This document shows positions 41,767 to 50,450 of a stretch of DNA of 64,000 nt, piece after piece; positions within the stretch are counted from its first letter, which is position 1; the number at the start of each line of letters is the position of its first letter. Below the pieces are notes generated by a model. It had not been told where the DNA came from. It made no database searches and was given only the letters and a program-made list of their open reading frames with translations. Source of the DNA: Paenibacillus planticolens (GTDB lineage: Bacteria; Bacillota; Bacilli; Paenibacillales; NBRC-103111); NCBI RefSeq assembly GCF_013141725.1, contig NZ_WHNZ01000007.1:124001-188000 (forward strand), written 5' to 3'. The position numbers and the translations under genes are program-made.

Positions 41767-43722
41767 TTACTTCGTCCGTTGTACCGTGAAATCTTGTTGC
41801 CATAAGATCCTATTGCCAATCTCGAGTTTCGCTCGTAGCTGGTTAGGCCCGACTTTCAGTGGTTTGATAGCATCGTATTGGAACTGAGCTATGTCCCATT
41901 GCAGAGGTGCGATCCATTTCGCATAAGTATGGACGGCCTCTGTCGGCGGGGCTCCGAGCTCTTCGACTGTCAGTCTAGGCCTTTCCTCAGGTGAAGCATT
42001 GACGGGAAGTTGCTGTATATTGTCTTTAAAGGACACATTGAGCGTTATTCGCTCTGACTCGACCGATGCAGGGATGGTAAGAGCAGTCACATTGTACGCC
42101 GGAAGCGTAAAGGTAAGAGAATTATCAACCTTAGCGATGAGCGAACCAAACAGATTTCGTACATCAGCTTCTTTTAGATATAACTCCCCGTCAGATGAGA
42201 TCTGAGGCGCTGCTGTTAAGCTAACCTGCCCAACTTCTTTGCCTTCCCAAAGCGTTAATGCCTGCTGTGTGCCGGGTTGAATACGGAAGCCATAGCTGAA
42301 CTTGCTTTGATACGTGGTCCAGCCATTTGACTCACTCTGAGCGTAACGAAAGCCCTCGGATAAAAATGGAACGGATACGAACCAAGCGTTATCTTGGGTA
42401 TATCCAACTTTTCGGTCCAGCATTTTCAGTTCGTTACCATCAATTTTCGCACTGTTGTAATACAATGTGTAAAATGACATTTCTATAGCAGGATCAGGTC
42501 CTAGACCGATAATGCGATCAGAGTAAGGATTCAGTTTTAACCAGACAAGACCGACATAAGAATTGATCTGGTACCATCGGTTTCCTAATTCATCATCCCA
42601 GTAGCGAATTGGGTGAAGGATTTGCGGTGAAGCTTGTGCGAACTTATACCAGGTACCCGAGGTCGGATAGCTCATAAGCTCTGCATTGGAGTTCAGTTGA
42701 ATGGTCACATCGGTCGGCTTGGCATCGATAGGATCGGCGAACTGTTTATTCACCCAGCCATCACCTGCCGAGGTATGGACATGATACCAGACTGGTTCTT
42801 TTGTCGTATTCCCATATGGATTGTTATCAATCCGCTCGAACACTTCCGAACTTTGAGGTTCGAGAATCGCTACCTCTTCCCCATTAGAATGCGGTTGTGC
42901 AAAAAGGGTTGTTCTCATATCAAGATTTATGGTTTCATTCGATACTTTGATCTCCGCTCCTCGAGTATTTGCCCATCGAACGCCGTTCTCTGTCTCCACT
43001 CGATAGGTAGTGCTGTTGAATGGCGATATGAATTCACCGGTAATTTCTCCCGTGCCTTGCGGTATACTCGTATCGTACATGAAATATGCCTTTTGTGGTT
43101 GAATACTCCGCAATTTCCCAATGTGATTCAGTGAAATATGAATCCACTGATCGCCAAGCCAGGTTGTATGGACTTGTAGCCATGTCATCGTGCTGCCATC
43201 GTACGTTTCCATTGCAAACCAATGTTTCATTGCAGCAACCACTTCGACATCCTGTGGTGCCAGCGTCCCTGTTGATGGTGTATTCGTATTTGGGCTGGCG
43301 TACATTAGCGTATTATCTAAGAGTGATACTTGCGTGGGAGGAGCTACTTCTAATGCGCTTGAAGGAACATTAATCCACTTATCTCCGAGCCATGTGTGTA
43401 CTTTCCACCAAGTATGCTCTAGCGACCAAGGCATACCGGCCTTGACTACTTGCACCTCCTGAGGAGCCAAATAGCCCTGAGGAGTGCCACCAGAATCCTC
43501 ATACTTATCGTAAAATGGGATTCTGCTTAGCAACCGAATGACAGCAGGTACTTTACCTGATTCGGGTATATCTGAAGGAAACATCTCGTATTGAATTTCT
43601 GGCTGCACGCTAGGTATGGGCTTCCAAACAACTGTTGCTCCTTCCGCTGGTGCATGGATTGCTCCTGTCATGATGAATTGCGTTCCCACCACAGCCGCGA
43701 TGACTATTCTTCTCCAGCTCAT
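41767..43722 (-). CDS. Secreted protein with SH3-like (GW-type) repeats
   Basis: A 651-residue protein with a signal peptide (MSWRRIVIAAVVGTQFIMTG then AIHAPAEGA). At least four or five SH3-like repeats follow, with the motifs WWKVHTWLGDKWINV, WLQVHTTWLGDQWIHI, WYHVHTSAGDGWVNK and RWYQINSYVGLVWLKL, each preceded by LAPQ(D/E)V-like strands. Such repeats bind cell-wall polymers. The C-terminal 200 residues have a copper amine oxidase N-terminal-like segment (LYLKEADVRNLFGSLIAKV) and a beta-rich end. No catalytic domain is seen. ATG 43722 follows GAGAGG. Likely a wall-associated protein. Confidence 0.75.
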   Translation of the reverse strand: MSWRRIVIAAVVGTQFIMTGAIHAPAEGATVVWKPIPSVQPEIQYEMFPSDIPESGKVPAVIRLLSRIPFYDKYEDSGGTPQGYLAPQEVQVVKAGMPWSLEHTWWKVHTWLGDKWINVPSSALEVAPPTQVSLLDNTLMYASPNTNTPSTGTLAPQDVEVVAAMKHWFAMETYDGSTMTWLQVHTTWLGDQWIHISLNHIGKLRSIQPQKAYFMYDTSIPQGTGEITGEFISPFNSTTYRVETENGVRWANTRGAEIKVSNETINLDMRTTLFAQPHSNGEEVAILEPQSSEVFERIDNNPYGNTTKEPVWYHVHTSAGDGWVNKQFADPIDAKPTDVTIQLNSNAELMSYPTSGTWYKFAQASPQILHPIRYWDDELGNRWYQINSYVGLVWLKLNPYSDRIIGLGPDPAIEMSFYTLYYNSAKIDGNELKMLDRKVGYTQDNAWFVSVPFLSEGFRYAQSESNGWTTYQSKFSYGFRIQPGTQQALTLWEGKEVGQVSLTAAPQISSDGELYLKEADVRNLFGSLIAKVDNSLTFTLPAYNVTALTIPASVESERITLNVSFKDNIQQLPVNASPEERPRLTVEELGAPPTEAVHTYAKWIAPLQWDIAQFQYDAIKPLKVGPNQLRAKLEIGNRILWQQDFTVQRTK

Positions 43723-44025
43723 CGGATCACATCCTCTCATTCCTCACAATTTAAATGATTACAATTGGTTATACTCGGTATTTATTCCAAAGTTTTACTT
43801 TTAATGTAAACTTCACGTAAAGCGATAACCGCAATTGCAGGCAAAATTCATTCACGATTATGCACCTATGTTTGTAGCTGACCAGTTTTTTTGTTTTTTG
43901 CGGTGTCGTCGTCGTTGTCGCCGTCCCCAAATTTAACTCCCTTATCATCAAGGAATGTGATGGTAATCTTAGCATCCGGTGAAACATCAGCTTGATTTAT
44001 TGTAGAAAGAAAACCTCTTACAAGT

Positions 44026-44075
44026 TACTACTTAAATATACTTAAAAATAACTTTAATATACTTAATTAATATGA
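44026..44075. promoter_or_regulatory. Direct repeats upstream of deoR-nagA, likely operator
   Basis: ATACTTAA-type units recur at about 44028, 44038 and 44059 (TACTTAAATATACTTAAAAA; TAATATACTTAATTAA), close to the DeoR start. DeoR/GlpR regulators often bind such direct repeats. The rest of 43723-44102 is AT-rich with a GTCGTC microsatellite and no gene. Confidence 0.5.
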
Positions 44076-44102
44076 TAAAGTTACTTATAAGAGGTGAGAA
44101 CA

Positions 44103-44897
44103 ATGTATCAAGAAGAACGATTACTGAAAATACTCGAATATATTAATAAGCACCATGCTATGAGTGTTATGGATATCTGTACTCTTCTAAATGTATCTAG
44201 GGATACAGCTCGAAGAGATATTGTTAAATTAGTACAAGAAGGGGTCGTTATTCGGACACATGGAGGCGTCGCACTGCCTCAATTGCAGAAGGAAATTGCC
44301 TCTTATCAGGAACGATTAATTGACGAAACAGACAGTAAAAGAAAAATCGGGAAGTTAGCAGCTAAACTGATTCAAGATCGGGAAACCGTCATTTTAGACG
44401 TATCAACTACCGTACAATCTGTAGCAGAACAAATTTCAGCTAAAAATATTACAGCTATCACACATTCCATTGACATTGTAGGGATTCTATCAGGTAAGGA
44501 AGATCTGCAAGTCTATGTGCTCGGCGGCTATTTACATGCCAAAAATCGGTTATTATTTGGACCCTCCGTCATCGATAAGCTAAGAGAATTAAGAGCTGAT
44601 AAGGCATTTATCGGAGCTTCAGCTATACGAGCCGACGGGCTTTACTTTCCATACGAAGATGATGTTTCTGTTAAAAAAGAGATGGCCCGCCGATCGGATC
44701 AGGTCATTGTTGTGGCTGATTTTACGAAGTTTACAAGCAAATCTGTTTATCGTTTAGATTTTGACTTTGTAGACATTTTGATTACCGATCAAGAGGTGCC
44801 AATTGAAATAAGAGAAGTACTTGATAATAAAAATATAACGATTATTCAATGTGAGGAGAAAGACAAATTCGAGGAGGAAAACAGAGATGAGTCTTAA
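44103..44897 (+). CDS. DeoR/GlpR family regulator
   Basis: A 264-residue repressor. The N-terminal helix-turn-helix (YQEERLLKILEYINKHHAMS then VMDICTLLNVSRDTARRDIVKLVQEGVVIRTHGG, about 2-56) is the DeoR signature. The C-terminal domain (DVSTTVQSVAEQI, HSIDIV, VLGGYLH, ADKAFIGASAI, VVADFTKF) is the sugar-phosphate-binding DeoRC fold. ATG 44103 is chosen, eight bases after AGAGG. It overlaps nagA by 11 nt, so it probably controls GlcNAc-6-phosphate metabolism, with a phosphosugar as inducer. Confidence 0.93.
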   Translation: MYQEERLLKILEYINKHHAMSVMDICTLLNVSRDTARRDIVKLVQEGVVIRTHGGVALPQLQKEIASYQERLIDETDSKRKIGKLAAKLIQDRETVILDVSTTVQSVAEQISAKNITAITHSIDIVGILSGKEDLQVYVLGGYLHAKNRLLFGPSVIDKLRELRADKAFIGASAIRADGLYFPYEDDVSVKKEMARRSDQVIVVADFTKFTSKSVYRLDFDFVDILITDQEVPIEIREVLDNKNITIIQCEEKDKFEEENRDES

Positions 44898-46032
44898 AAT
44901 TTTACACAATGTAAACGTGATTCATGAAGATAACTCTGGTCAATCTGCAACACTTTGGATACGAGACGAAATTATTGAAAAGATAGAAACTGGCCTATCT
45001 CCTCTTCCTGAGGGTGCATATGAACTTATAGATGGTCAAGGTCATTTGTTAATACCAGGCATGATCGATGTTCATATTCACGGTGCCAATGGGTTCGATA
45101 TGATGGATGGGAGTGAGATGAGTATTCAGGAGGTTTCTCGGGCTTGTGCAGAAACGGGATGCACATCGTTTCTAGTCACTTCCGTCAGCTCTACGATTGA
45201 AGAATTATTATCCATGATTCGTAGTGTGAAACGTGTAATAGGCCATGAAGTCGGAGCCAAAATTGCAGGGATTCATCTAGAGGGTCCTTACTTGAATCCG
45301 AAGCGTAAAGGTATGCAAAACGAACGATTTTTACGTCATCCGAATCTTAATGAAATGAAAGATATTTTTAACGAAGCAGATGGACTGATTAAGATGGTTA
45401 CAATAGCCCCCGAATTACCTGGCGGGATGGAACTCATCTCTTTTCTGAAGGAAATGGGAGTAGTTATCGCCGTCGCGCATTCGGATGCCACATACGAGGA
45501 GGCCAAGCAAGCTTTTGATGCAGGAGCGAGTCATGTTACACATTGCTTTAATGGCATGCGTCCGATTCATCATCGGGATCCCGGTCTGGTTGTAGCCGCC
45601 TTTGAAGCCGAACATGTAAGCCTCCAAGCAATTGTAGATGGCATTCATTTGCACCCTGCGATCGTTCGAATGATGCATCGTCTGAAAGGAGCAGATGGCA
45701 TGGTGCTTATCACAGATGCTTTGCAAGCCATGGGGCTAGGTGATGGGAATTATATGTTCGGTGGCCATCATGTTACGGTTTCCGAAGGTGTAGCTCGCCT
45801 AGAGGATGGGACTTTAGCCTCCAGTACGGTTACGATGAATGAGGCACTGCGTCTAACCGTAGAAACCGGCATTTCTTTAATAGACGCAGTTAACATGGCT
45901 TCAAGATCACCTGCACGAATACTTGGCCTTGATACAATAGGTAAGATCTCCGAGGGTTCTGAGGCTGATCTTGTCTTGTTAGATGAACATTTTCAAGTTC
46001 AATGGACAATGATTAAGGGTCATATCGTTTAA
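44887..46032 (+). CDS. nagA: N-acetylglucosamine-6-phosphate deacetylase
   Basis: A 381-residue amidohydrolase of normal NagA length. The metal-binding IDVHIHGANGFD (about 57-68), HLEGPYLNP with the ligand Glu, VAHSDA, VTHCFNGMRP and the catalytic Asp in LITDAL are all present. It removes acetate from GlcNAc-6-phosphate. ATG 44887 lies nine bases after GAGGAGG, inside the end of the regulator gene. No nagB follows; a convergent gene ends 33 bp downstream, so glucosamine-6-phosphate deaminase must be elsewhere. Confidence 0.93.
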   Translation: MSLKILHNVNVIHEDNSGQSATLWIRDEIIEKIETGLSPLPEGAYELIDGQGHLLIPGMIDVHIHGANGFDMMDGSEMSIQEVSRACAETGCTSFLVTSVSSTIEELLSMIRSVKRVIGHEVGAKIAGIHLEGPYLNPKRKGMQNERFLRHPNLNEMKDIFNEADGLIKMVTIAPELPGGMELISFLKEMGVVIAVAHSDATYEEAKQAFDAGASHVTHCFNGMRPIHHRDPGLVVAAFEAEHVSLQAIVDGIHLHPAIVRMMHRLKGADGMVLITDALQAMGLGDGNYMFGGHHVTVSEGVARLEDGTLASSTVTMNEALRLTVETGISLIDAVNMASRSPARILGLDTIGKISEGSEADLVLLDEHFQVQWTMIKGHIV

Positions 46033-46064
46033 TACCATTGGAAAGAAGTAGTGGCTACAGACCG

Positions 46065-46820
46065 TTATTGTGCGGTCAAAATAATCGGACCATCCGCAGT
46101 AATGGCGATCGTATGTTCGTACTGTGCGGAAAGCGAGCCGTCAGCGGTTCTGGCGGTCCATCCGTCGGCATCAATCGTCATTCTCGCTTTTCCGGCATTT
46201 AGCATCGGCTCGATCGTAAGAACCATCCCTTCCTTCAAGCGAAACCCTTTGCCCGGATTCCCGAGGTGGGTATAGTTAGGTTCCTCGTGCATCTCCCTTC
46301 CTACGCCATGACCGAGCAGGTCGCGCACCACCGAGTATCCGTTGCTCTCGGCGTGGGTTTGAACCGCATGCATCACATCGCCGATCCGGTTTCCTACAAC
46401 AGCTTTTTCGATACCAAGATATAAGCATTCCTTCGTTACCCGCATCAGAGTACGGGCTTCTTCCGACACCTCGCCGACCGCATAACACCAAGCTGAATCG
46501 CCGATCCAGCCATCCGCTTCCGCGACGATATCGATTGTGACGATGTCGCCTTCCTTGAGCGGCTTCCCGTTCGGAAAACCATGCGCAATGACGTCGTTGA
46601 CAGACGCACATGTCGCGAACGGATAGCCGTTGTAGCCTATCGTATACGCCTTGGCGCCATTCTCCTTCAGGAACTGCACAGCGAACGACTCGATCTCGAG
46701 CGTCGTAACACCCGGCCGGATCATACCTGCGATTGTTTGATGAAAAGCAGCGACAATGCGGCCGGCTTTTCTCATTTCTTCAATTTCTGCTCTCGATTTC
46801 AGGATGACCATTCCATTCAT
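46065..46820 (-). CDS. map: Type I methionine aminopeptidase
   Basis: A 251-residue type I enzyme. It has the HGFPNGKPL substrate His region (about 84-92), two metal-binding Asp residues (TIDIVAEADGWIGDSAW), a His (LGHGVGREMHEEPN), and two Glu (TIEPM, QYEHT), so all five ligands are kept. It removes the N-terminal Met from new proteins. It starts at ATG 46820, overlapping the stop of a TetR gene by 4 nt. The housekeeping map is usually in the ribosomal-protein operon, so this is probably a second, regulated copy like Bacillus YflG. Confidence 0.92.
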   Translation of the reverse strand: MNGMVILKSRAEIEEMRKAGRIVAAFHQTIAGMIRPGVTTLEIESFAVQFLKENGAKAYTIGYNGYPFATCASVNDVIAHGFPNGKPLKEGDIVTIDIVAEADGWIGDSAWCYAVGEVSEEARTLMRVTKECLYLGIEKAVVGNRIGDVMHAVQTHAESNGYSVVRDLLGHGVGREMHEEPNYTHLGNPGKGFRLKEGMVLTIEPMLNAGKARMTIDADGWTARTADGSLSAQYEHTIAITADGPIILTAQ

Positions 46821-47419
46821 CTCTCCTTTGACTTTATGCCTGAAAAAATCATATCGACAATCCCATCTACATCGATCTCGTTCCGCATATTGTGGTGGAT
46901 GTTAAGTGTTGTGCAGCCAACAAGCGAGCCAAATATCAGATTAGCTGTTTTCTCCGGTGATTTGGAACCTATTCCTTCACGAATCATTGCCACAAACGGC
47001 AAATAGATCCGCACTTGAAATTCTTCAAACAGCTTGATGAACCGATTTCCCGGGAAGTGATGAAAATTATCCGCAACCGTTTTAAGCAAAATAAATACGG
47101 ATGGGTCCTGGATGCACTTCTGTAGGAGCAGCCTGGAGAACGACTCCGCTTTAAGCAAACTGCCACCCTCCTCCGTCAAAGCGGGCAGTACGGCCGACTC
47201 CGCTCGATTCAGGGCATCCCACAGTAAATCTTCCAAAAGCATGTGCTTATTTTTGTAGTAATGATACACGGTTCCGTAACCGAGCTCTGCCTTGACCGCA
47301 ACATCGCGTATTTCCAATTGAATACCCTTCTCCAAATATACTTCAGCAGCCGCTTGCATAATTTGGTCCATCCGCATCTCCCGGATCGCATCATTCTGTT
47401 CTTTGGTACGTGGTGACAT
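46817..47419 (-). CDS. TetR/AcrR family regulator
   Basis: A 200-residue TetR-type protein. Helix-turn-helix: RMDQIMQAAAEVYLEKGIQL then EIRDVAVKAELGYGTVYHYYKNKHMLLEDLL (about 16-66). The C-terminal domain is a typical ligand-binding bundle. It overlaps the methionine aminopeptidase gene (stop/start overlap of 4 nt), so the two are translated from one transcript and the regulator likely controls both. Inducer unknown. Start ATG 47419 behind AGGAGG. Confidence 0.9.
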   Translation of the reverse strand: MSPRTKEQNDAIREMRMDQIMQAAAEVYLEKGIQLEIRDVAVKAELGYGTVYHYYKNKHMLLEDLLWDALNRAESAVLPALTEEGGSLLKAESFSRLLLQKCIQDPSVFILLKTVADNFHHFPGNRFIKLFEEFQVRIYLPFVAMIREGIGSKSPEKTANLIFGSLVGCTTLNIHHNMRNEIDVDGIVDMIFSGIKSKER

Positions 47420-47547
47420 GGCTCCTCCTTTTTTTGACCTACTGTAATGTCAATGTAAAAACAATATACATCATTTAGAAGTAAGGATCAAGCGTGACAG
47501 ATCCGAAACGGTAGAAAAAAATGCCTGGTCCATGGACAGGCAAAGTT

Positions 47548-47729
47548 GTGGGAACTACAGGGCGCTATTTAAGCTAAATAGGCTGCTTATTGGTTGCAAT
47601 TGGAACTACAGGGTCTTATTTGCCGTAAAATGCTCCCATTTTGGGAGAATGCGTGAAATAAAGGATCATAGTTCCCACAAATTTTCAGAAGTCTCGACTT
47701 TATGAAAAATAGCGGATCATAGTTCCCAC
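47548..47729. repeat. Cluster of GGAACTA palindromic intergenic repeats
   Basis: Two direct copies (47548-47570, 47599-47621) start GTGGGAACTACAGG or TTGGAACTACAGG and end in TATTT. Two inverted copies (47656-47678, 47707-47729) end GGATCATAGTTCCCAC. The four units of 23 bp form a palindromic array in a 440-bp gap with no gene. It looks like a dispersed repetitive element, perhaps a MITE remnant. Confidence 0.75.
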
Positions 47730-47792
47730 TCCTGCAGACAACTACACAATGTAGTCCCACCCAGCGTCCCGAATTTTGCTAATTTTCGATAA

Positions 47793-47842
47793 CAAAAAAA
47801 CAGCTCAATCATGGCAGTATCCAACCATAATCAACCTGTTTG
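47793..47842 (-). terminator. Terminator after the DJ-1-like gene
   Basis: On the minus strand AACAGGTTGATTATGG can pair with CCATGATTGAGCTGTT with one mismatch and three wobbles, and a run of seven T follows. It lies 17 bp after the stop at 47859. Confidence 0.65.
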
Positions 47843-47858
47843 TTGTAACATAGATTCG

Positions 47859-49217
47859 TTATTTACGTCCTCTTCTCACTCTACGAATGAATCGTCTATC
47901 AATATAGAAAGCAGTTAGCAATGCAGCTAAACTAAGCAAAACGGGTAAACCAAAAGCTTCATAGGAAAATGGGTTTCCTTTGAATGTTAGATTAGTCGCA
48001 CGATATTCCAATCGCTTGGCCCCATATTTAGCGGTGAGGACGTCCTCCTGCTTCGCTAAATCTTCGAGTGGAGCATCAAACATGAATCTGTCATGGGAGC
48101 CGCTATGAATGAACTCAGGAACCACTTTACTGCCCCTTGCGTTCCACTGCTTGACTTCTCCCGCAGCTAGAGACTCGGCCTCTACTCCCGGAACGAACAA
48201 TCGGTCTAGCTTCGGCGTATTCGACATTTGATATCGGGTGACAAGGTTAAGGTGATACTTCGTAACGATAGGCTGCTTGACATCTGATATGGTGTATACT
48301 CTTGATGTTCCGGAAGCGGCATAGGTATCAAAAATGGTTGTAAGTGCTCCGTCATCCATCCCGTTATACAACAATACCCCTGATCTTTTTTTGTTCCATT
48401 GGAATGCTTGGTTAAACGTAAATATCCATTCAGTTCGATCCAAATAATAAGGGTCTATCTTCGGATTTTTTACGAAATGATAGAATGAGTAGTTCAGCTC
48501 TTTCGCTATTTTCTCCGCCATAGGTTCGCCTAATTGCTGGGAGATCACATAGAGGACGGCATCGATTCCTGACGTGAGAGCCGCTGAAGCGACGATGTTC
48601 CCATCCGCGACATAACGCACATCCCTTCTCCAATTTGTTTCGGGATATTTATCGACTTCATGATAATCAAAACTTTTCCAGTCCGTAGTTGCTTCTTTCC
48701 CTTTTAATAAACCTGTATCAGCCAAATTAAGCGCTCCAGCGCAAATGCTTAACAACTTCGTATCAGCATGTTTTTGTATCCATTCGCGGACAGGTTTATA
48801 CTTTGCTTCGTCAACCATCGGCATAGCCGGTATCACAATAAGGTCGGGACTTTTTCCTAATAATCGATCCAGTTCATCAAAAGAATAGTGAGGCATCAGA
48901 TCCAAACCGCCAGTAAGTGTTTTCATGTTTTTGTCCGGGGCAACGGCATATACGTTATAAGACTCCGTCATCGCAAAGATTTCATACGGAACCATAAAAT
49001 CAAACACTTCTGTCGTCGGATTGGATAAAAGGACTGCTACAGTAGGCTTTTTCGGATTATGTTCAGGCACGCTCACACCTTGTAAAGCAGGCATTGGGGT
49101 TTGCCGAGTAGGATTCCAATATTCCTGTTTGGAACGAATATACTCAAACGCACCGATCCCTCCGAAAATGATAACGAACGTCATTACATAAACAATTACA
49201 CGTAATATTAACTTCAT
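47859..49217 (-). CDS. Membrane-anchored DJ-1/PfpI-like protein
   Basis: A 452-residue protein with one N-terminal membrane segment (LILRVIVYVMTFVIIFGGIG), a large extracytoplasmic part and a C-terminal segment (FGLPVLLSLAALLTAFYI) followed by a very basic tail. The first domain (about 55-240) is DJ-1/PfpI-like, with the nucleophile elbow LLSICAGALNLADTGLLKGKEATTDW. The second (about 270-405) repeats the fold loosely, without an obvious Cys. GATase-1-like domains of this kind include transcription regulators and chaperones, but the membrane topology here is unusual. Start ATG 49217 behind AGAGGAG. Function unknown. Confidence 0.7.
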   Translation of the reverse strand: MKLILRVIVYVMTFVIIFGGIGAFEYIRSKQEYWNPTRQTPMPALQGVSVPEHNPKKPTVAVLLSNPTTEVFDFMVPYEIFAMTESYNVYAVAPDKNMKTLTGGLDLMPHYSFDELDRLLGKSPDLIVIPAMPMVDEAKYKPVREWIQKHADTKLLSICAGALNLADTGLLKGKEATTDWKSFDYHEVDKYPETNWRRDVRYVADGNIVASAALTSGIDAVLYVISQQLGEPMAEKIAKELNYSFYHFVKNPKIDPYYLDRTEWIFTFNQAFQWNKKRSGVLLYNGMDDGALTTIFDTYAASGTSRVYTISDVKQPIVTKYHLNLVTRYQMSNTPKLDRLFVPGVEAESLAAGEVKQWNARGSKVVPEFIHSGSHDRFMFDAPLEDLAKQEDVLTAKYGAKRLEYRATNLTFKGNPFSYEAFGLPVLLSLAALLTAFYIDRRFIRRVRRGRK

Positions 49218-49369
49218 CTTTGATTCTCCTCTGACCAAATTTTTGAATATTTGCGGTATGAAATCATTATAAAAGAGAGGATGACATAGGAACGCGCAAA
49301 CAATGAACGTATTCCCGCAAATATTTGCGGACTACGCGCAAATTGCGTATGCCCCATTCCTGAAATACA

Positions 49370-49402
49370 AAAAGATCTCTCAGCAAATGCTAAGAGATCT
49401 CC
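49370..49402 (-). terminator. Terminator after the sugar locus
   Basis: AGATCTCT and AGAGATCT form a stem of at least 8 bp with a loop of about 13 nt, then TTTTTGTATTT on the minus strand. It ends the operon after the Gfo/Idh/MocA gene. Confidence 0.85.
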
Positions 49403-49421
49403 GTATTTAGAGTCATTGCAA

Positions 49422-50426
49422 TCATACCAAATTGGCCCGAATCAAACCAACCTTAGTCCCCTCGCGGATAGAGCGATATACAGCATCTATTAATTCAGCT
49501 AGCTGTATACCTTCTTCCAATCCGCTTAAAGGAGGTGTTTCCATGTCTGGATCAGATCCATTAAGCTTGAGTAACCATGCATCAAGCGAAGTTTCTGTAT
49601 CCAAAACATGCGCGTTCTCCTGCCAGCCTAGGTCACTCTCAGCGTTTAAGCAATAATGTACGCTTCCAGTTAAACCGCCGGCCTTCATCGCACCGTTTAC
49701 TCCATACAGTTCAATCGATTGAGGCGATTTAGGGGAAACGTAGCCGGTTTCCGCGATTGCGATAGCCCCATTCTCATACTGCATGATACAGACAGCATTA
49801 TCTTCAGCCGTGCCGCCTGTATAATGGGTTGCAACGGCAGTTACGCTCTTCGGCTGCCCGAGCAGCCATTGCGTCAAATAGAGCGTATGCACGCCAAGAT
49901 CCGTAAATACACCGTATGCGCCCGACGTAAAATGTGACGGCAGCATGCCATTACTGGCTGCGCCATGCGCATTTCGAATGCGTAAACTGGTTATCTCGCC
50001 TAGTTTTCCGCTGTCTAGGATTTCTTTTACACCACGCCCGAGAGGTCTATGTTTGAGTGACATATCAATGCCGAGGACAAGGTCGGAATTGCGCAAAGCA
50101 CGCTCGATCCTTCCGGATTCATTCGCGTTTATAGCCATATACATATCCGCGAGTACATGTTTCCCCGCCTCAAGAGCGGCAATGACCAGCGAAGCCATCT
50201 TTTCCGGCGGTAGAGACAGGATGACACCATCGATGTTCGGATCTTTTAGGATATCGGCAAGTTCAGACGCAGCCTTCACTCCTATTGCTGTCTCAATAGC
50301 TGCTGCACGACTGTCATTCTCGTCCCACACAGCCACCAATCGAGCGTCCGAATGAGTATGCAAATCTTCAGCAAATTTTTCTACATGAATGGAATTCCAA
50401 CAACCGAGGATCGCTATATGTTTCAT
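49422..50426 (-). CDS. Gfo/Idh/MocA family oxidoreductase
   Basis: A 334-residue NAD(P)-dependent dehydrogenase. The Rossmann domain begins KHIAILGCWNSIHVEKFAED, with GILGC in place of the usual GxGxxG, then LSLPPEKMASLVIAALEAGKHVLADM (about 75-100), where the family EKP motif is replaced by ADM. The C-terminal domain has DLGVHTLYLTQWLLGQPKSV. It oxidises or reduces a sugar or inositol derivative. ATG 50426 behind AAAGGA. Last gene of the sugar locus. The altered cofactor and EKP motifs raise doubt about ordinary dehydrogenase activity. Confidence 0.85.
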   Translation of the reverse strand: MKHIAILGCWNSIHVEKFAEDLHTHSDARLVAVWDENDSRAAAIETAIGVKAASELADILKDPNIDGVILSLPPEKMASLVIAALEAGKHVLADMYMAINANESGRIERALRNSDLVLGIDMSLKHRPLGRGVKEILDSGKLGEITSLRIRNAHGAASNGMLPSHFTSGAYGVFTDLGVHTLYLTQWLLGQPKSVTAVATHYTGGTAEDNAVCIMQYENGAIAIAETGYVSPKSPQSIELYGVNGAMKAGGLTGSVHYCLNAESDLGWQENAHVLDTETSLDAWLLKLNGSDPDMETPPLSGLEEGIQLAELIDAVYRSIREGTKVGLIRANLV

Positions 50427-50450
50427 GGCGAGTTGTTCCTTTCCCATAGG

